DNA of 5,313 nt from an uncultured Bacilli bacterium (GTDB lineage Bacteria; Bacillota_I; Bacilli_A; RF39; UBA660): assembly GCA_910585915.1 (NCBI GenBank), contig CAJUGF010000063.1, positions 1 to 5,313 of the forward strand, given 5' to 3'. The notes under the pieces are model-generated. The model did not search any database. It was not told the origin of the DNA and worked only from the letters and a program-made list of their open reading frames with translations. The position numbers and the translations under genes were made by a program. Shown piece after piece: positions 1-5,117 of the stretch (position 1 is the first letter of the stretch; every line of letters starts with the position of its first letter).

Positions 1-1055
1 GTACAGGGAATGATGGTAATTATGGAACAAGAGAGTATCCTCTTGCTACATTACATAAAGCATATAATAATGTAGAAGATAATGGAAATATTATTCTTCT
101 TAGTGATATAACACAAAATTATCAAGCGAACTTTAATAGTACTAATAAACGCATTTCTTTATTTAGTGATGGGACTAATCACTTTACTATTTATCGTGGA
201 AGTGCTTGTACTGATTCAATTTTAAGTGTTTCGAATGGTAATATTTTAGTTATATCTCGTATTTCTTTGAATGGTAATAAAATTGCAGCACATGCTCCTA
301 TTTTGTATTGTTTTTATGAAACAACAGCAGTATATTTGAATGATAATTCTTCTGTAATTAACGGAAATAATACTGCAATCTATTCAGCTGGAGGTGTTGG
401 TTTAGACGATGGTGCAAAGTTGTATGTTAATGATTCACATATTGATAATAATGTTACCCTTAATCAAGGAGGTGGAGTTAAAGTTGGAACAGATGCGCAG
501 TTAATATTTAATAGTGGAAGTATTTCTTCAAATTCGACGACAGATCCTAATGGTTATGGTGGTGGAGTATCAGTTTATCATGGTATAGTAGATATTAATG
601 GTGGAGAGCTTGCTTACAATAAAGCCAGAGATGGTGCTGCTATTCAATTAGATCATTCTTCTATTACTTTAGATAATGGTTCTATTTATGATAATAGTGC
701 TAGTTATCGCGGAGGTGCGATTACTCTTACAGGCTATTCTAGTATGTACGCTTCCAATTTTTGGATTGGCAATAATACAGCAGGTACTTATGGTGGTGGA
801 ATAGCTATTCGTTCATCTTCTTCCTTTTGGATGTATAGTGGTTCGATTACGGGTAATACTGCTGGAACAAATGGTGGGGGGATTGATGTTAGTCCTGCTG
901 GGACTGGTTTTTATATGAGTGGAGGTAGTATTCAATATAATAGATGTAATACTGGATCTAATTGTGGTGGAGGAGTTTCTTCATACCAGGCTTCAATTAG
1001 TAACACAGGTGGTACTATTAGTGGTAATACTCCAAATGAAACTTCTATTGTCTAA
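1..1055 (+). CDS. Surface protein with beta-helix repeats, C-terminal part (5' end outside window)
   Basis: The frame is open from the left edge (first full codon at position 3) for 350 codons and ends in tandem stops TAATAA at 1053. It is therefore the C-terminal part of a longer protein. The segment opens with a G-x-D-G-N-x-G-T...P-x-x-T-L-x-x-A-Y motif, then a hydrophobic strand and SDI. This is the usual entry to pectin-lyase-like right-handed beta-helices in Bacillota cell-surface proteins. From about 390 onward come eight Gly-Gly-rich turns (GGGI/GGGV class), 25-31 codons apart, with GSI-x-x-N-x-A type rungs between them. The protein is rich in Ser, Asn, Gly and Thr and has very few charged residues, which fits an extracellular adhesin or a polysaccharide-binding or -cleaving fold. 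It ends directly after the last repeat (GNTPNETSIV): I see no LPXTG motif, membrane anchor or cell-wall-binding repeat, so any anchor must be N-terminal and outside the window. No catalytic residues can be assigned. The fold is well supported, the function is not. Confidence 0.85.
   Translation, partial: TGNDGNYGTREYPLATLHKAYNNVEDNGNIILLSDITQNYQANFNSTNKRISLFSDGTNHFTIYRGSACTDSILSVSNGNILVISRISLNGNKIAAHAPILYCFYETTAVYLNDNSSVINGNNTAIYSAGGVGLDDGAKLYVNDSHIDNNVTLNQGGGVKVGTDAQLIFNSGSISSNSTTDPNGYGGGVSVYHGIVDINGGELAYNKARDGAAIQLDHSSITLDNGSIYDNSASYRGGAITLTGYSSMYASNFWIGNNTAGTYGGGIAIRSSSSFWMYSGSITGNTAGTNGGGIDVSPAGTGFYMSGGSIQYNRCNTGSNCGGGVSSYQASISNTGGTISGNTPNETSIV
390..1037 (+). repeat. Beta-helix rung repeats within the surface protein gene
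   Basis: Degenerate in-frame repeats carry a Gly-Gly-(Gly/Ala)-hydrophobic core at codons starting 390, 468, 558, 633, 711, 792, 873 and 966. The spacing is 26, 30, 25, 26, 27, 27 and 31 codons, as expected for one or more beta-helix turns per unit. At the DNA level the GGTGGTGGA and GGTGGAGGA cores are similar, but the units between them have diverged. This looks like an old protein repeat, not a recent tandem duplication. Confidence 0.75.
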
Positions 1056-1112
1056 TAAAAATAAATGGTGGGAATAATTATGTATTTTCTTTGCTGATGT
1101 TAAAAATATTGA

Positions 1113-1150
1113 GGATGCTAGAATTAAAAATCTAGTGTCTTTTTTCTTTT
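1113..1150 (+). terminator. Intrinsic terminator of the surface protein gene
   Basis: A 9-bp stem (1114-1122 GATGCTAGA pairing with 1131-1139 TCTAGTGTC, two G-U pairs) encloses the 8-nt loop ATTAAAAA. It is followed at once by a T-rich tail (1140-1150, one interrupting C). It lies about 60 bases after the stop at 1055 and directly before the promoter of the next gene, so it isolates the two transcription units. Confidence 0.8.
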
Positions 1151-1152
1151 CT

Positions 1153-1161
1153 TGCTATAAT
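1153..1161 (+). promoter_or_regulatory. Extended -10 promoter for the 1180 gene
   Basis: TGCTATAAT is a perfect TATAAT (1156-1161) with the upstream TGn extension. No good -35 hexamer is present: the position 17 bp upstream falls in the terminator stem and reads TAGTGT, so the extension probably compensates. Transcription should start near 1168, at the Shine-Dalgarno site AGGTGA (1168-1173), which would give a leader of only about 12 bases before the ATG at 1180. Confidence 0.65.
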
Positions 1162-1179
1162 GTTTTTAGGTGATTTTTC

Positions 1180-1485
1180 ATGAATTTTATTGATATGTTT
1201 AAAACATATGTAGGTGCTTATTATGGCGTTACGGAAATGGATGAATATCCTTTGAAAGAGTATGTTTTATATGATTTAAAGGAGCATATTCAAAAAATGG
1301 TAATGGATAATCAAGATCATAATATCTCTTTTATAGATCTTGCTCAGGAAGTTGAAAAACTTCATTTGAAAACAAAGTTACAAGATTGTTTGATTGTTTT
1401 GCCTAAATTGAATGTATCATTGGAACTTCTTCATCTTATTAAAATGCGACTTCGTACTATTCGGGAAGAAGAATGTCAGTTTTAA
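1180..1485 (+). CDS. Hypothetical protein, 101 aa
   Basis: This is a clear small gene: an extended -10 promoter, Shine-Dalgarno AGGTGA six bases before the ATG, and an uninterrupted frame ending in TAA. I do not recognise the family. The protein looks soluble and mostly alpha-helical. The N-terminal third has many aromatics (FKTYVGAYYG, then EYPLKEYVLYDLKEHI), and the rest alternates Leu/Ile/Val with charged residues in a helical pattern (FIDLAQEVEKLHLKTKL, LELLHLIKMRLRTI). There is no signal peptide, membrane segment or cysteine pair; Cys occurs at residues 69 and 99 only. The size and helical pattern would suit a small regulatory or protein-binding factor, but nothing in the sequence shows this. 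It is followed after 68 bases by the next gene, which has its own promoter, so it is probably monocistronic. Confidence 0.75.
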   Translation: MNFIDMFKTYVGAYYGVTEMDEYPLKEYVLYDLKEHIQKMVMDNQDHNISFIDLAQEVEKLHLKTKLQDCLIVLPKLNVSLELLHLIKMRLRTIREEECQF

Positions 1486-1503
1486 AAAATGTTTGGTCAT
1501 TCT

Positions 1504-1531
1504 TTGCAAAATGCTACTTTTATGCTAGAAT
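1504..1531 (+). promoter_or_regulatory. Promoter for the 1554 gene (and probably trmL)
   Basis: The -35-like hexamer TTGCAA (1504-1509) is separated by 16 bp from an extended -10, TGCTAGAAT (TAGAAT at 1526-1531, TGn at 1523-1525). The predicted start near 1538 gives a leader of about 16 bases that holds little besides the Shine-Dalgarno AGAGGGA at 1541-1547, six bases before the ATG. Confidence 0.65.
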
Positions 1532-1553
1532 GATACTAAGAGAGGGATTGTAA

Positions 1554-2552
1554 ATGGACGAAGGAAAAAAGAAAACTAAAACAGTTAAGAAAAATAGTAG
1601 TGAGACGAAAGCTGCTCCAAAGAAAAAGACTACAACAGCTAAAAAAGTAGGGACAACAAAAACTCAATCAGTAGCATCTGCATCTAAGAAGAAAACCAGT
1701 ACTAAAACTGCAAGTTCTACAAAGACTACAAAAGCAATTGCTTCTAAGTCAAATGCAACAAAAGCTACTACTAAAAAAACAACAACTTCAAAAAAAGCTT
1801 CGACTGAGAAAGCTAAAAGTGGTAGTGTTAAAAAGTCAGCTACTACTCCTAAAGGGGTTACTGCTACAAAAAAGAAAATGGAACATCCGAAAGAAGATTC
1901 CATTATTATTTCAGAAACAAATGTTAAAAATGATGAAAAGTTTATTATTTCAGAAGAAGTTTTTGAAGAGGTTTCTATTGATCAAAATGAAGAAAAAAAT
2001 ATTGAACCAGTGGTGCAAGATAATACCATAGAAAAACATATTTCTTTTACTAACTGTATTATTGCAGCAATTATTGTTGTATGGATATTGATTTTGTTGG
2101 CTGTAGGCTTTCAACTTTATGGAAAATATCAAGAAAAATTGTATGATGAAGGTTATTTTAATCATGAGAAGATTGATATTAAAACTTTATCTTTAGAAGA
2201 TCTTCATAGTGAAATCAATGGTACTTCTACGGATACGATGTTTATTCTTTTTAATCAAATTGGAGAAGAAGAAAATTATATATTAGAAAAAGATCTTTAT
2301 CAAATTATGCAAGATTATAATATTCAAGATAATTTTTATTATGTTGATGTAACAAATGAATATGGAAAATATAATTGTTCTATGGATTGTGTATTAAATC
2401 AATTGCTTGAAACCAGTATGATTTCTAATGTGCCAGCCATTGTTTATGTGGAAGATCATCGTATTATCGATGTGGCTCAAAGAGAAGATCAAAAAGTTTT
2501 AGAGGCTGCTGATTTTGTAAAGTTATTAGATATTTATGAGTTTGAAAAATAG
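1554..2552 (+). CDS. Lys/Thr-rich single-pass membrane protein with thioredoxin-like C-terminal domain
   Basis: This is a 332-residue protein in three parts. Residues 1-110 are low complexity, about 30% Lys (33) plus 26 Thr, otherwise Ala and Ser, with no arginine; this resembles histone H1-like or AlgP-like tails. Residues 111-163 are acidic and polar. Residues 164-188 are one strongly hydrophobic helix. The C-terminal part, about 205-332, has the strand/helix order of a thioredoxin fold: strand MFILFNQ (229-235), helix 241-256, strand FYYVDVTN (261-268), helix near 280-288, then NVPAIVYV (292-299), whose V-P pair sits where thioredoxins have the cis-proline, a strand HRIIDV and a final helix. 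The usual CXXC position is about residues 237-241 and reads GEEEN, so classical redox chemistry is unlikely; the only Cys pair in this domain is C275/C279. The basic tail should stay in the cytoplasm with the thioredoxin-like part outside. The fold is inferred from pattern only. It ends 35 bases before trmL and probably shares its transcript. Confidence 0.85.
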   Translation: MDEGKKKTKTVKKNSSETKAAPKKKTTTAKKVGTTKTQSVASASKKKTSTKTASSTKTTKAIASKSNATKATTKKTTTSKKASTEKAKSGSVKKSATTPKGVTATKKKMEHPKEDSIIISETNVKNDEKFIISEEVFEEVSIDQNEEKNIEPVVQDNTIEKHISFTNCIIAAIIVVWILILLAVGFQLYGKYQEKLYDEGYFNHEKIDIKTLSLEDLHSEINGTSTDTMFILFNQIGEEENYILEKDLYQIMQDYNIQDNFYYVDVTNEYGKYNCSMDCVLNQLLETSMISNVPAIVYVEDHRIIDVAQREDQKVLEAADFVKLLDIYEFEK

Positions 2553-2569
2553 GGTGGATCCCTTTTTTT
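2545..2569 (+). terminator. Weak intrinsic terminator or attenuator between the 1554 gene and trmL
   Basis: AGGG (2551-2554) pairs with CCCT (2560-2563) around a 5-nt loop TGGAT, and is followed by a T7 run (2563-2569). An A-run (2545-2549) lies opposite the T-run. The stem has only four strong pairs and overlaps the TAG stop at 2550-2552. I see no separate promoter for trmL, so partial read-through that lowers trmL expression is more likely than full termination. Confidence 0.4.
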
Positions 2570-2587
2570 CAGTTGGGAGATGGGTTT

Positions 2588-3112
2588 ATGCTACATGTAG
2601 TATTATTTGAACCAGAAATTCCTGGGAATACAGGAAATATTATGCGAACTTGTGTTGCTACAAATACTAAGCTTCATTTAATTAAGCCACTTGGTTTTTC
2701 TTTGGATGAAAAGTATATTAAACGAAGTGGTGTAAATTATATTAAGGATTGTGATTATACAGTTTATGAAAATATAGAAGATTTCTTTTCAAAGAATCAA
2801 GGCACTTATTATTTTTTGACTCGTTATGGACATAAACCACATACTAGTTTTGATTATAGTAATACAAAGGAAAATATTTATTTTATTTTTGGAAAAGAGA
2901 GTACAGGTATTCCAAGAGAAATTTTAAAACCTTATTTGGATCATTGTATGCGTATGCCAATGACGGATAAGGTTCGAGCTTTAAATTTATCAAATACAGT
3001 TGCTATAATGATTTATGAAGCGTTACGTCAGCAAGATTATTTAGATCTTTTGAGAGATGAGCCTCATAAGAGTAAAACGTTTATCGAAGAAAGTATTGAT
3101 ATAGTAAAATAA
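2588..3112 (+). CDS. trmL: tRNA (cytidine/uridine-34-2'-O)-methyltransferase TrmL (YibK/CspR)
   Basis: TrmL is a SPOUT-class methyltransferase, active as a knotted dimer, that transfers a methyl group from S-adenosylmethionine to the 2'-O of the wobble nucleotide 34, known for tRNA-Leu(CAA) and tRNA-Leu(UAA). All three family motifs are present: N-terminal LFEPEIPGNTGNIMRTC (6-22) with the conserved N-T-G-N-x-x-R; FGKESTGIP (101-109), the first part of the trefoil-knot cofactor site; and MTDKVRALNLSNTVAIMIYEALRQ (125-148) with the conserved L-N-L-S-N. The length is 174 residues, slightly longer than E. coli TrmL because of a charged tail after about residue 157. I chose ATG 2588 over the in-frame TTG at 2573 because the protein then begins with the family's ML-x-x-V-L start, and GGGAGA (2575-2580) is a Shine-Dalgarno seven bases upstream. 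It lies 35 bases behind the membrane protein gene, probably co-transcribed. Its last 32 bases overlap the convergent gene on the other strand. Confidence 0.95.
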   Translation: MLHVVLFEPEIPGNTGNIMRTCVATNTKLHLIKPLGFSLDEKYIKRSGVNYIKDCDYTVYENIEDFFSKNQGTYYFLTRYGHKPHTSFDYSNTKENIYFIFGKESTGIPREILKPYLDHCMRMPMTDKVRALNLSNTVAIMIYEALRQQDYLDLLRDEPHKSKTFIEESIDIVK

Positions 3113-3581
3113 CATGATCTAATAGTAATAAAAAAAGGATGATATAAGATACCATTTTGGGTATTTTTCTTATTAATGGAGTAAGAATTGGAATTAGGAA
3201 AAATTCGATGATAGTAGAAGCTAAACTCCAAATGATGGATACGAAAATATTAATGTATGGACCAAGGTGAAGGGGAATATATTCATAATTCCAAAATGAT
3301 GTATGGAATATTTTTTCGACTAAAATACCTCCAATTTCTTCAATGATTGTAAGTAAAATGATGTTTATGAAAAAGAATAATATAATTTTTTTAAAGCGTT
3401 TTAATTTAAATTTGTTTAAGAAAATATTTAAGAATTCTGATATTAATAAGCCAAAGCCATAAATTGGCATCCATGGTCCCATTAGAAGATAATCCTGTGT
3501 TGTTTTTAAAAATAGTCGAAAAATTGTTTCATAACTGTAACCTAAAATGGAGAAGAGTAAAAAGATATTTAAGTAGTACAT
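3081..3581 (-). CDS. PF06541-type putative ABC-transporter-like membrane protein
   Basis: A small multi-pass membrane protein of 166 residues. The family is recognised from three blocks in the expected order: an N-terminal helix running into LGYSYETIFR (13-22); MGPWMPIYGFG (34-44), matching the family's G-P-x-x-P-I-Y-G-F-G signature; and EEIGGILVEKIFHTSFWNYE (81-100), matching its E-x-x-x-G-x-x-x-E-K-x-F...W-x-Y pattern. Hydrophobic segments lie near 2-16, 36-55, 66-80, 108-130 and 144-162. The family is annotated as 'putative ABC transporter permease (type IV)', but its biochemical role is unproven and no ATPase gene is nearby. I prefer the ATG at 3581: GTG (3590) and ATG (3587) are in frame just upstream, but AAAGTGAT is placed like the AGGTGAT sites of its neighbours and would be the ribosome site for 3581. 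A CATAAT at 3602-3597 could be its -10. The 3' end overlaps trmL by 32 bases. Confidence 0.85.
   Translation of the reverse strand: MYYLNIFLLFSILGYSYETIFRLFLKTTQDYLLMGPWMPIYGFGLLISEFLNIFLNKFKLKRFKKIILFFFINIILLTIIEEIGGILVEKIFHTSFWNYEYIPLHLGPYINIFVSIIWSLASTIIEFFLIPILTPLIRKIPKMVSYIILFLLLLDHVILLYQYFLR
3146..3171 (+). terminator. Possible trmL terminator inside the convergent gene
   Basis: AAGATACC (3146-3153) pairs with GGTATTTT (3160-3167, one G-U) around the loop ATTTTG, followed by TTCTT. It lies 34 bases after the trmL stop, in the right orientation and place to end the plus-strand transcript, although the DNA is also coding on the minus strand. The lower half of the stem is all A-U or G-U, so it is weak. 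Confidence 0.4.
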
Positions 3582-3625
3582 AATCATCACTTTATTATTA
3601 TGGAATGGATTTGTTTTCTTATACG

Positions 3626-3634
3626 TGTTATACT
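3626..3634 (+). promoter_or_regulatory. Extended -10 promoter for the 3653 zinc-ribbon gene
   Basis: TGTTATACT is a TATACT box (3629-3634) with the TGn extension. The -35 region 17 bp upstream (TGGATT, 3606-3611) is poor. A start near 3641 would leave only about 12 bases before the ATG, with the Shine-Dalgarno AGGTGA (3641-3646) at the very 5' end. The 62-72 bp gap to the divergent gene must also hold the minus-strand promoter. Confidence 0.6.
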
Positions 3635-3652
3635 TTATGTAGGTGAGTTATT

Positions 3653-3934
3653 ATGGTATGTCGTAAGTGTGGAAAAGCATTATCTAATGAGGTACCAACT
3701 TGTCCTTTTTGTGGGGCCTTTTTAGCAAGTGATCAAATTTCTTCTTTTGTAGAGATGAAGAAAGAAAAAAGTCGTGATCTTCGTCCACGTTTGATTAGTG
3801 AAAAATATGGAATGGATCCAATTGTTTACGAAAGAAAATTGAATCAGCAAAATTCTAGATTGATTGTTATATTAAGTCTTTGTGGTATTGTAGCTGTTTT
3901 ATTTTTAATTGTTTTATTTATATTTTTTACATAA
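3653..3934 (+). CDS. Zinc-ribbon protein with C-terminal membrane helix
   Basis: A 93-residue protein. Residues 3-20 form a small Cys4 zinc ribbon: C3-x-x-C6 and C17-x-x-C20, each pair in the typical knuckle setting (CRKCG and CPFCG). This is the short zinc-ribbon module often found at the N-terminus of Bacillota membrane proteins. Residues 25-66 are a charged linker, with a basic stretch near 36-47. Residues 69-92 form one strongly hydrophobic helix that runs to the C-terminus. The ribbon should therefore face the cytoplasm as a tail-anchored domain. No enzymatic residues are present; the ribbon is likely structural or for protein contact. Shine-Dalgarno AGGTGA lies six bases before the ATG. 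Only 27 bases without a terminator separate it from the UPF0316 gene downstream, so the two are probably one operon. The exact role is unknown. Confidence 0.85.
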   Translation: MVCRKCGKALSNEVPTCPFCGAFLASDQISSFVEMKKEKSRDLRPRLISEKYGMDPIVYERKLNQQNSRLIVILSLCGIVAVLFLIVLFIFFT

Positions 3935-3961
3935 TTGGGCATTTTAAAAACAGGTGATTTT

Positions 3962-4477
3962 ATGAGCTTGTTTTTCATTTGTATTAAAATATTCTTTGCA
4001 AGAATTTTAGATGTTACTATTGGAACAATTCGTAACAATGTTTTGATGCATGAAAAGACTATTCTAGGTGCTTTTTTAGCATTTTTAGAAACTTTTATTT
4101 GGTTTATTATTGCTAGAGAAGCATTACGAATTGATATTTCTAGTATATTTATTCCGATTTCTTATTCTCTTGGGTATGCAAGTGGAACGTTGATTGGAAG
4201 TTTTATTTCTGCTAAATTAATTCATGGTGTTGTTATGGTACAAGCAATTGTGGATGAAAATAATGATAAGGTATTGAATGAGTTAAAGAAAAAAGGTTTT
4301 TTGGTTTCTATTATTCCATTAACAAATAATTTTGATGGTGCTCCAAGGATGATGATTTATTTGCAAGTAAATCGTAATACATTAAAACGGGTTGAAAAAA
4401 TTATTCGTAGATGTGATAAGGATGCTTTTATTGCTGTTAGTGATACTAAGAGTGTTTTGAATGGATATGTAAAATAG
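3962..4477 (+). CDS. UPF0316 membrane protein (DUF5698 and DUF2179)
   Basis: A 171-residue protein resembling the UPF0316 family (YebE-like in Bacillus). The N-terminal half is a membrane domain: a hydrophobic segment 2-12, then ARILDVTIGTIRNNVL (13-28) with the family's L-D-V-x-x-x-T-x-R, a helix around 34-52 containing LETFIW, and a Gly/Ser-rich helix around 62-84 (LGYASGTLIGSFI). From about 90 to 165 comes a soluble alpha/beta domain of the DUF2179 type, with LKKKGFLVSIIPL, MMIYLQVNR and VEKIIRRCDKDAFIAVSD. DUF2179 also occurs at the C-terminus of YitT-type membrane proteins and is thought to be cytosolic. No substrate is known. I chose ATG 3962: Shine-Dalgarno AGGTGA lies at 3952-3957, and an in-frame TTG at 3935 has no good ribosome site. 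It probably forms an operon with the zinc-ribbon gene. The stop at 4477 is followed by a T-rich stretch without a clear stem. Confidence 0.9.
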   Translation: MSLFFICIKIFFARILDVTIGTIRNNVLMHEKTILGAFLAFLETFIWFIIAREALRIDISSIFIPISYSLGYASGTLIGSFISAKLIHGVVMVQAIVDENNDKVLNELKKKGFLVSIIPLTNNFDGAPRMMIYLQVNRNTLKRVEKIIRRCDKDAFIAVSDTKSVLNGYVK

Positions 4478-4478
4478 T

Positions 4479-4507
4479 TTGTTTTTTTTTCTTTTTTATG
4501 TTAATCT
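4479..4507 (+). promoter_or_regulatory. Possible promoter for the 4535 gene
   Basis: TTGTTT (4479-4484) lies 17 bp before TAATCT (4502-4507), which has a TGn extension (TGT at 4499-4501). Spacing and extension are good but both hexamers are imperfect, and the region is a T-run where such matches arise easily. It begins directly after the UPF0316 stop codon. Read-through from the upstream operon is also possible. Confidence 0.35.
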
Positions 4508-4534
4508 ACTTGTGTTAAAAAAGAGGTGTTTTTT

Positions 4535-5050
4535 ATGAAAATGAAAAATGAATTATTTGCACTATATATGACTTCTCAATTAGGTCTTTTAAGTGGATTA
4601 TGTTTATTTGATGTTGTTAATGCTACTATGAGTGATGATTTGGCTATTCAAGAGTTTCAAAGTTATCCAACATACGAAGCAAGAAGTTATGTACCTTATG
4701 AAAATCAAGAACGTGAGTATGCTTTGAATGATTTAATTTTATTACATTATAAAGATGATTTGTATTTAGTAGATCATAATCTCGATTTAATTGGAAGTGA
4801 AGGAGTTTCATTTTCAGTAGTAGAAAATGCTAGTCTGCATAATCATGATAAGCAAGTATTGGCAACTGATATGTTTTTATTTTCTTCCTTTTTACCAATG
4901 ACGAACCCTCAAGAGATTTGTACTGTGGTAGAAGCTTATAATTGTTTGGATCTTTATTATGATGATATGTTGTCCTTTTTTGAAGAAAAGGAAAGTGATA
5001 TTGTAAGTGCTAGTTCTAAAAATATGAATCGAACAAGACAATTTTTATAA
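4535..5050 (+). CDS. Hypothetical protein, 171 aa, hydrophobic N-terminus
   Basis: A sound gene by start signal and frame: AAGAGGTG (4521-4528) lies six bases before the ATG, and an in-frame GTG inside that site at 4526 is not the likely start. I do not recognise the family. Residues 1-6 carry two lysines. Residues 7-28 are fairly hydrophobic (LFALYMTSQLGLLSGLCLFDVV) and end in VNA at 28-30, which could be a weak signal-peptide cleavage site or a membrane anchor, although Gln15 and Asp26 weaken this. Cys22 is not in a good lipobox. The rest is acidic and aromatic, with a Tyr-rich part at 43-82 (PTYEARSYVPYENQEREYAL, then LILLHYKDDLYLVDHNLDLIG) that looks beta-stranded, and a helical acidic part near 125-155. 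The short tail (NMNRTRQFL) is basic. No catalytic motif is evident. A strong terminator follows and a weak promoter precedes it. Confidence 0.75.
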   Translation: MKMKNELFALYMTSQLGLLSGLCLFDVVNATMSDDLAIQEFQSYPTYEARSYVPYENQEREYALNDLILLHYKDDLYLVDHNLDLIGSEGVSFSVVENASLHNHDKQVLATDMFLFSSFLPMTNPQEICTVVEAYNCLDLYYDDMLSFFEEKESDIVSASSKNMNRTRQFL

Positions 5051-5079
5051 TTTTTTAATAGTCCAAAATTAAATGATAG

Positions 5080-5117
5080 GAACTGTATTCTATTTCAAGC
5101 ATACAGTTTTTTGTTTT
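5080..5117 (+). terminator. Intrinsic terminator after the 4535 gene
   Basis: AACTGTAT (5081-5088) pairs perfectly with ATACAGTT (5101-5108), extended by a G-U pair at 5080/5109, around a 12-nt loop. It is followed by TTTTTTGTTTT (5107-5117). It starts 30 bases after the stop at 5050. The opposite strand lacks a T-run at the right place, so it serves only the plus strand. Confidence 0.8.

Noticed and set aside
1469..1504. Inverted repeat AAGAATG/CATTCTT around the end of the 1180 gene as a terminator
   Set aside because: The loop is 22 bases, the stem is only seven mostly A-U pairs and no T-run follows. It also overlaps the -35 region of the next promoter.
1664..1903. Minus-strand frame of 79 codons opposite the Lys/Thr-rich region
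   Set aside because: It is rich in Phe, Val and Leu only because it reads the complement of AAA, AAG, ACT and GCT codons. It has no ribosome site and lies wholly inside a real gene.
1738..2165. Further frames inside the 1554-2552 gene on both strands
   Set aside because: The plus-strand one is a frame-shifted copy of Lys-rich codons giving Leu/Lys/Gln runs, and the minus-strand one is the complement of acidic, A-rich DNA. Neither has start signals.
2573..2587. TTG start for trmL five codons upstream
   Set aside because: The TTG sits next to the Shine-Dalgarno site GGGAGA. The ATG at 2588 gives the standard family N-terminus at proper spacing.
3844..4038. Minus-strand frame of 64 codons across the zinc-ribbon/UPF0316 junction
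   Set aside because: It has no ribosome site or promoter and spans the ends of two well-supported genes on the other strand.
4478..4497. T-rich stretch after the UPF0316 gene as an intrinsic terminator
   Set aside because: Only a broken ACTA/TAGT plus TTTT/AAAA pairing can be drawn upstream, so there is no stable stem. It may still cause some termination, but I cannot support it.
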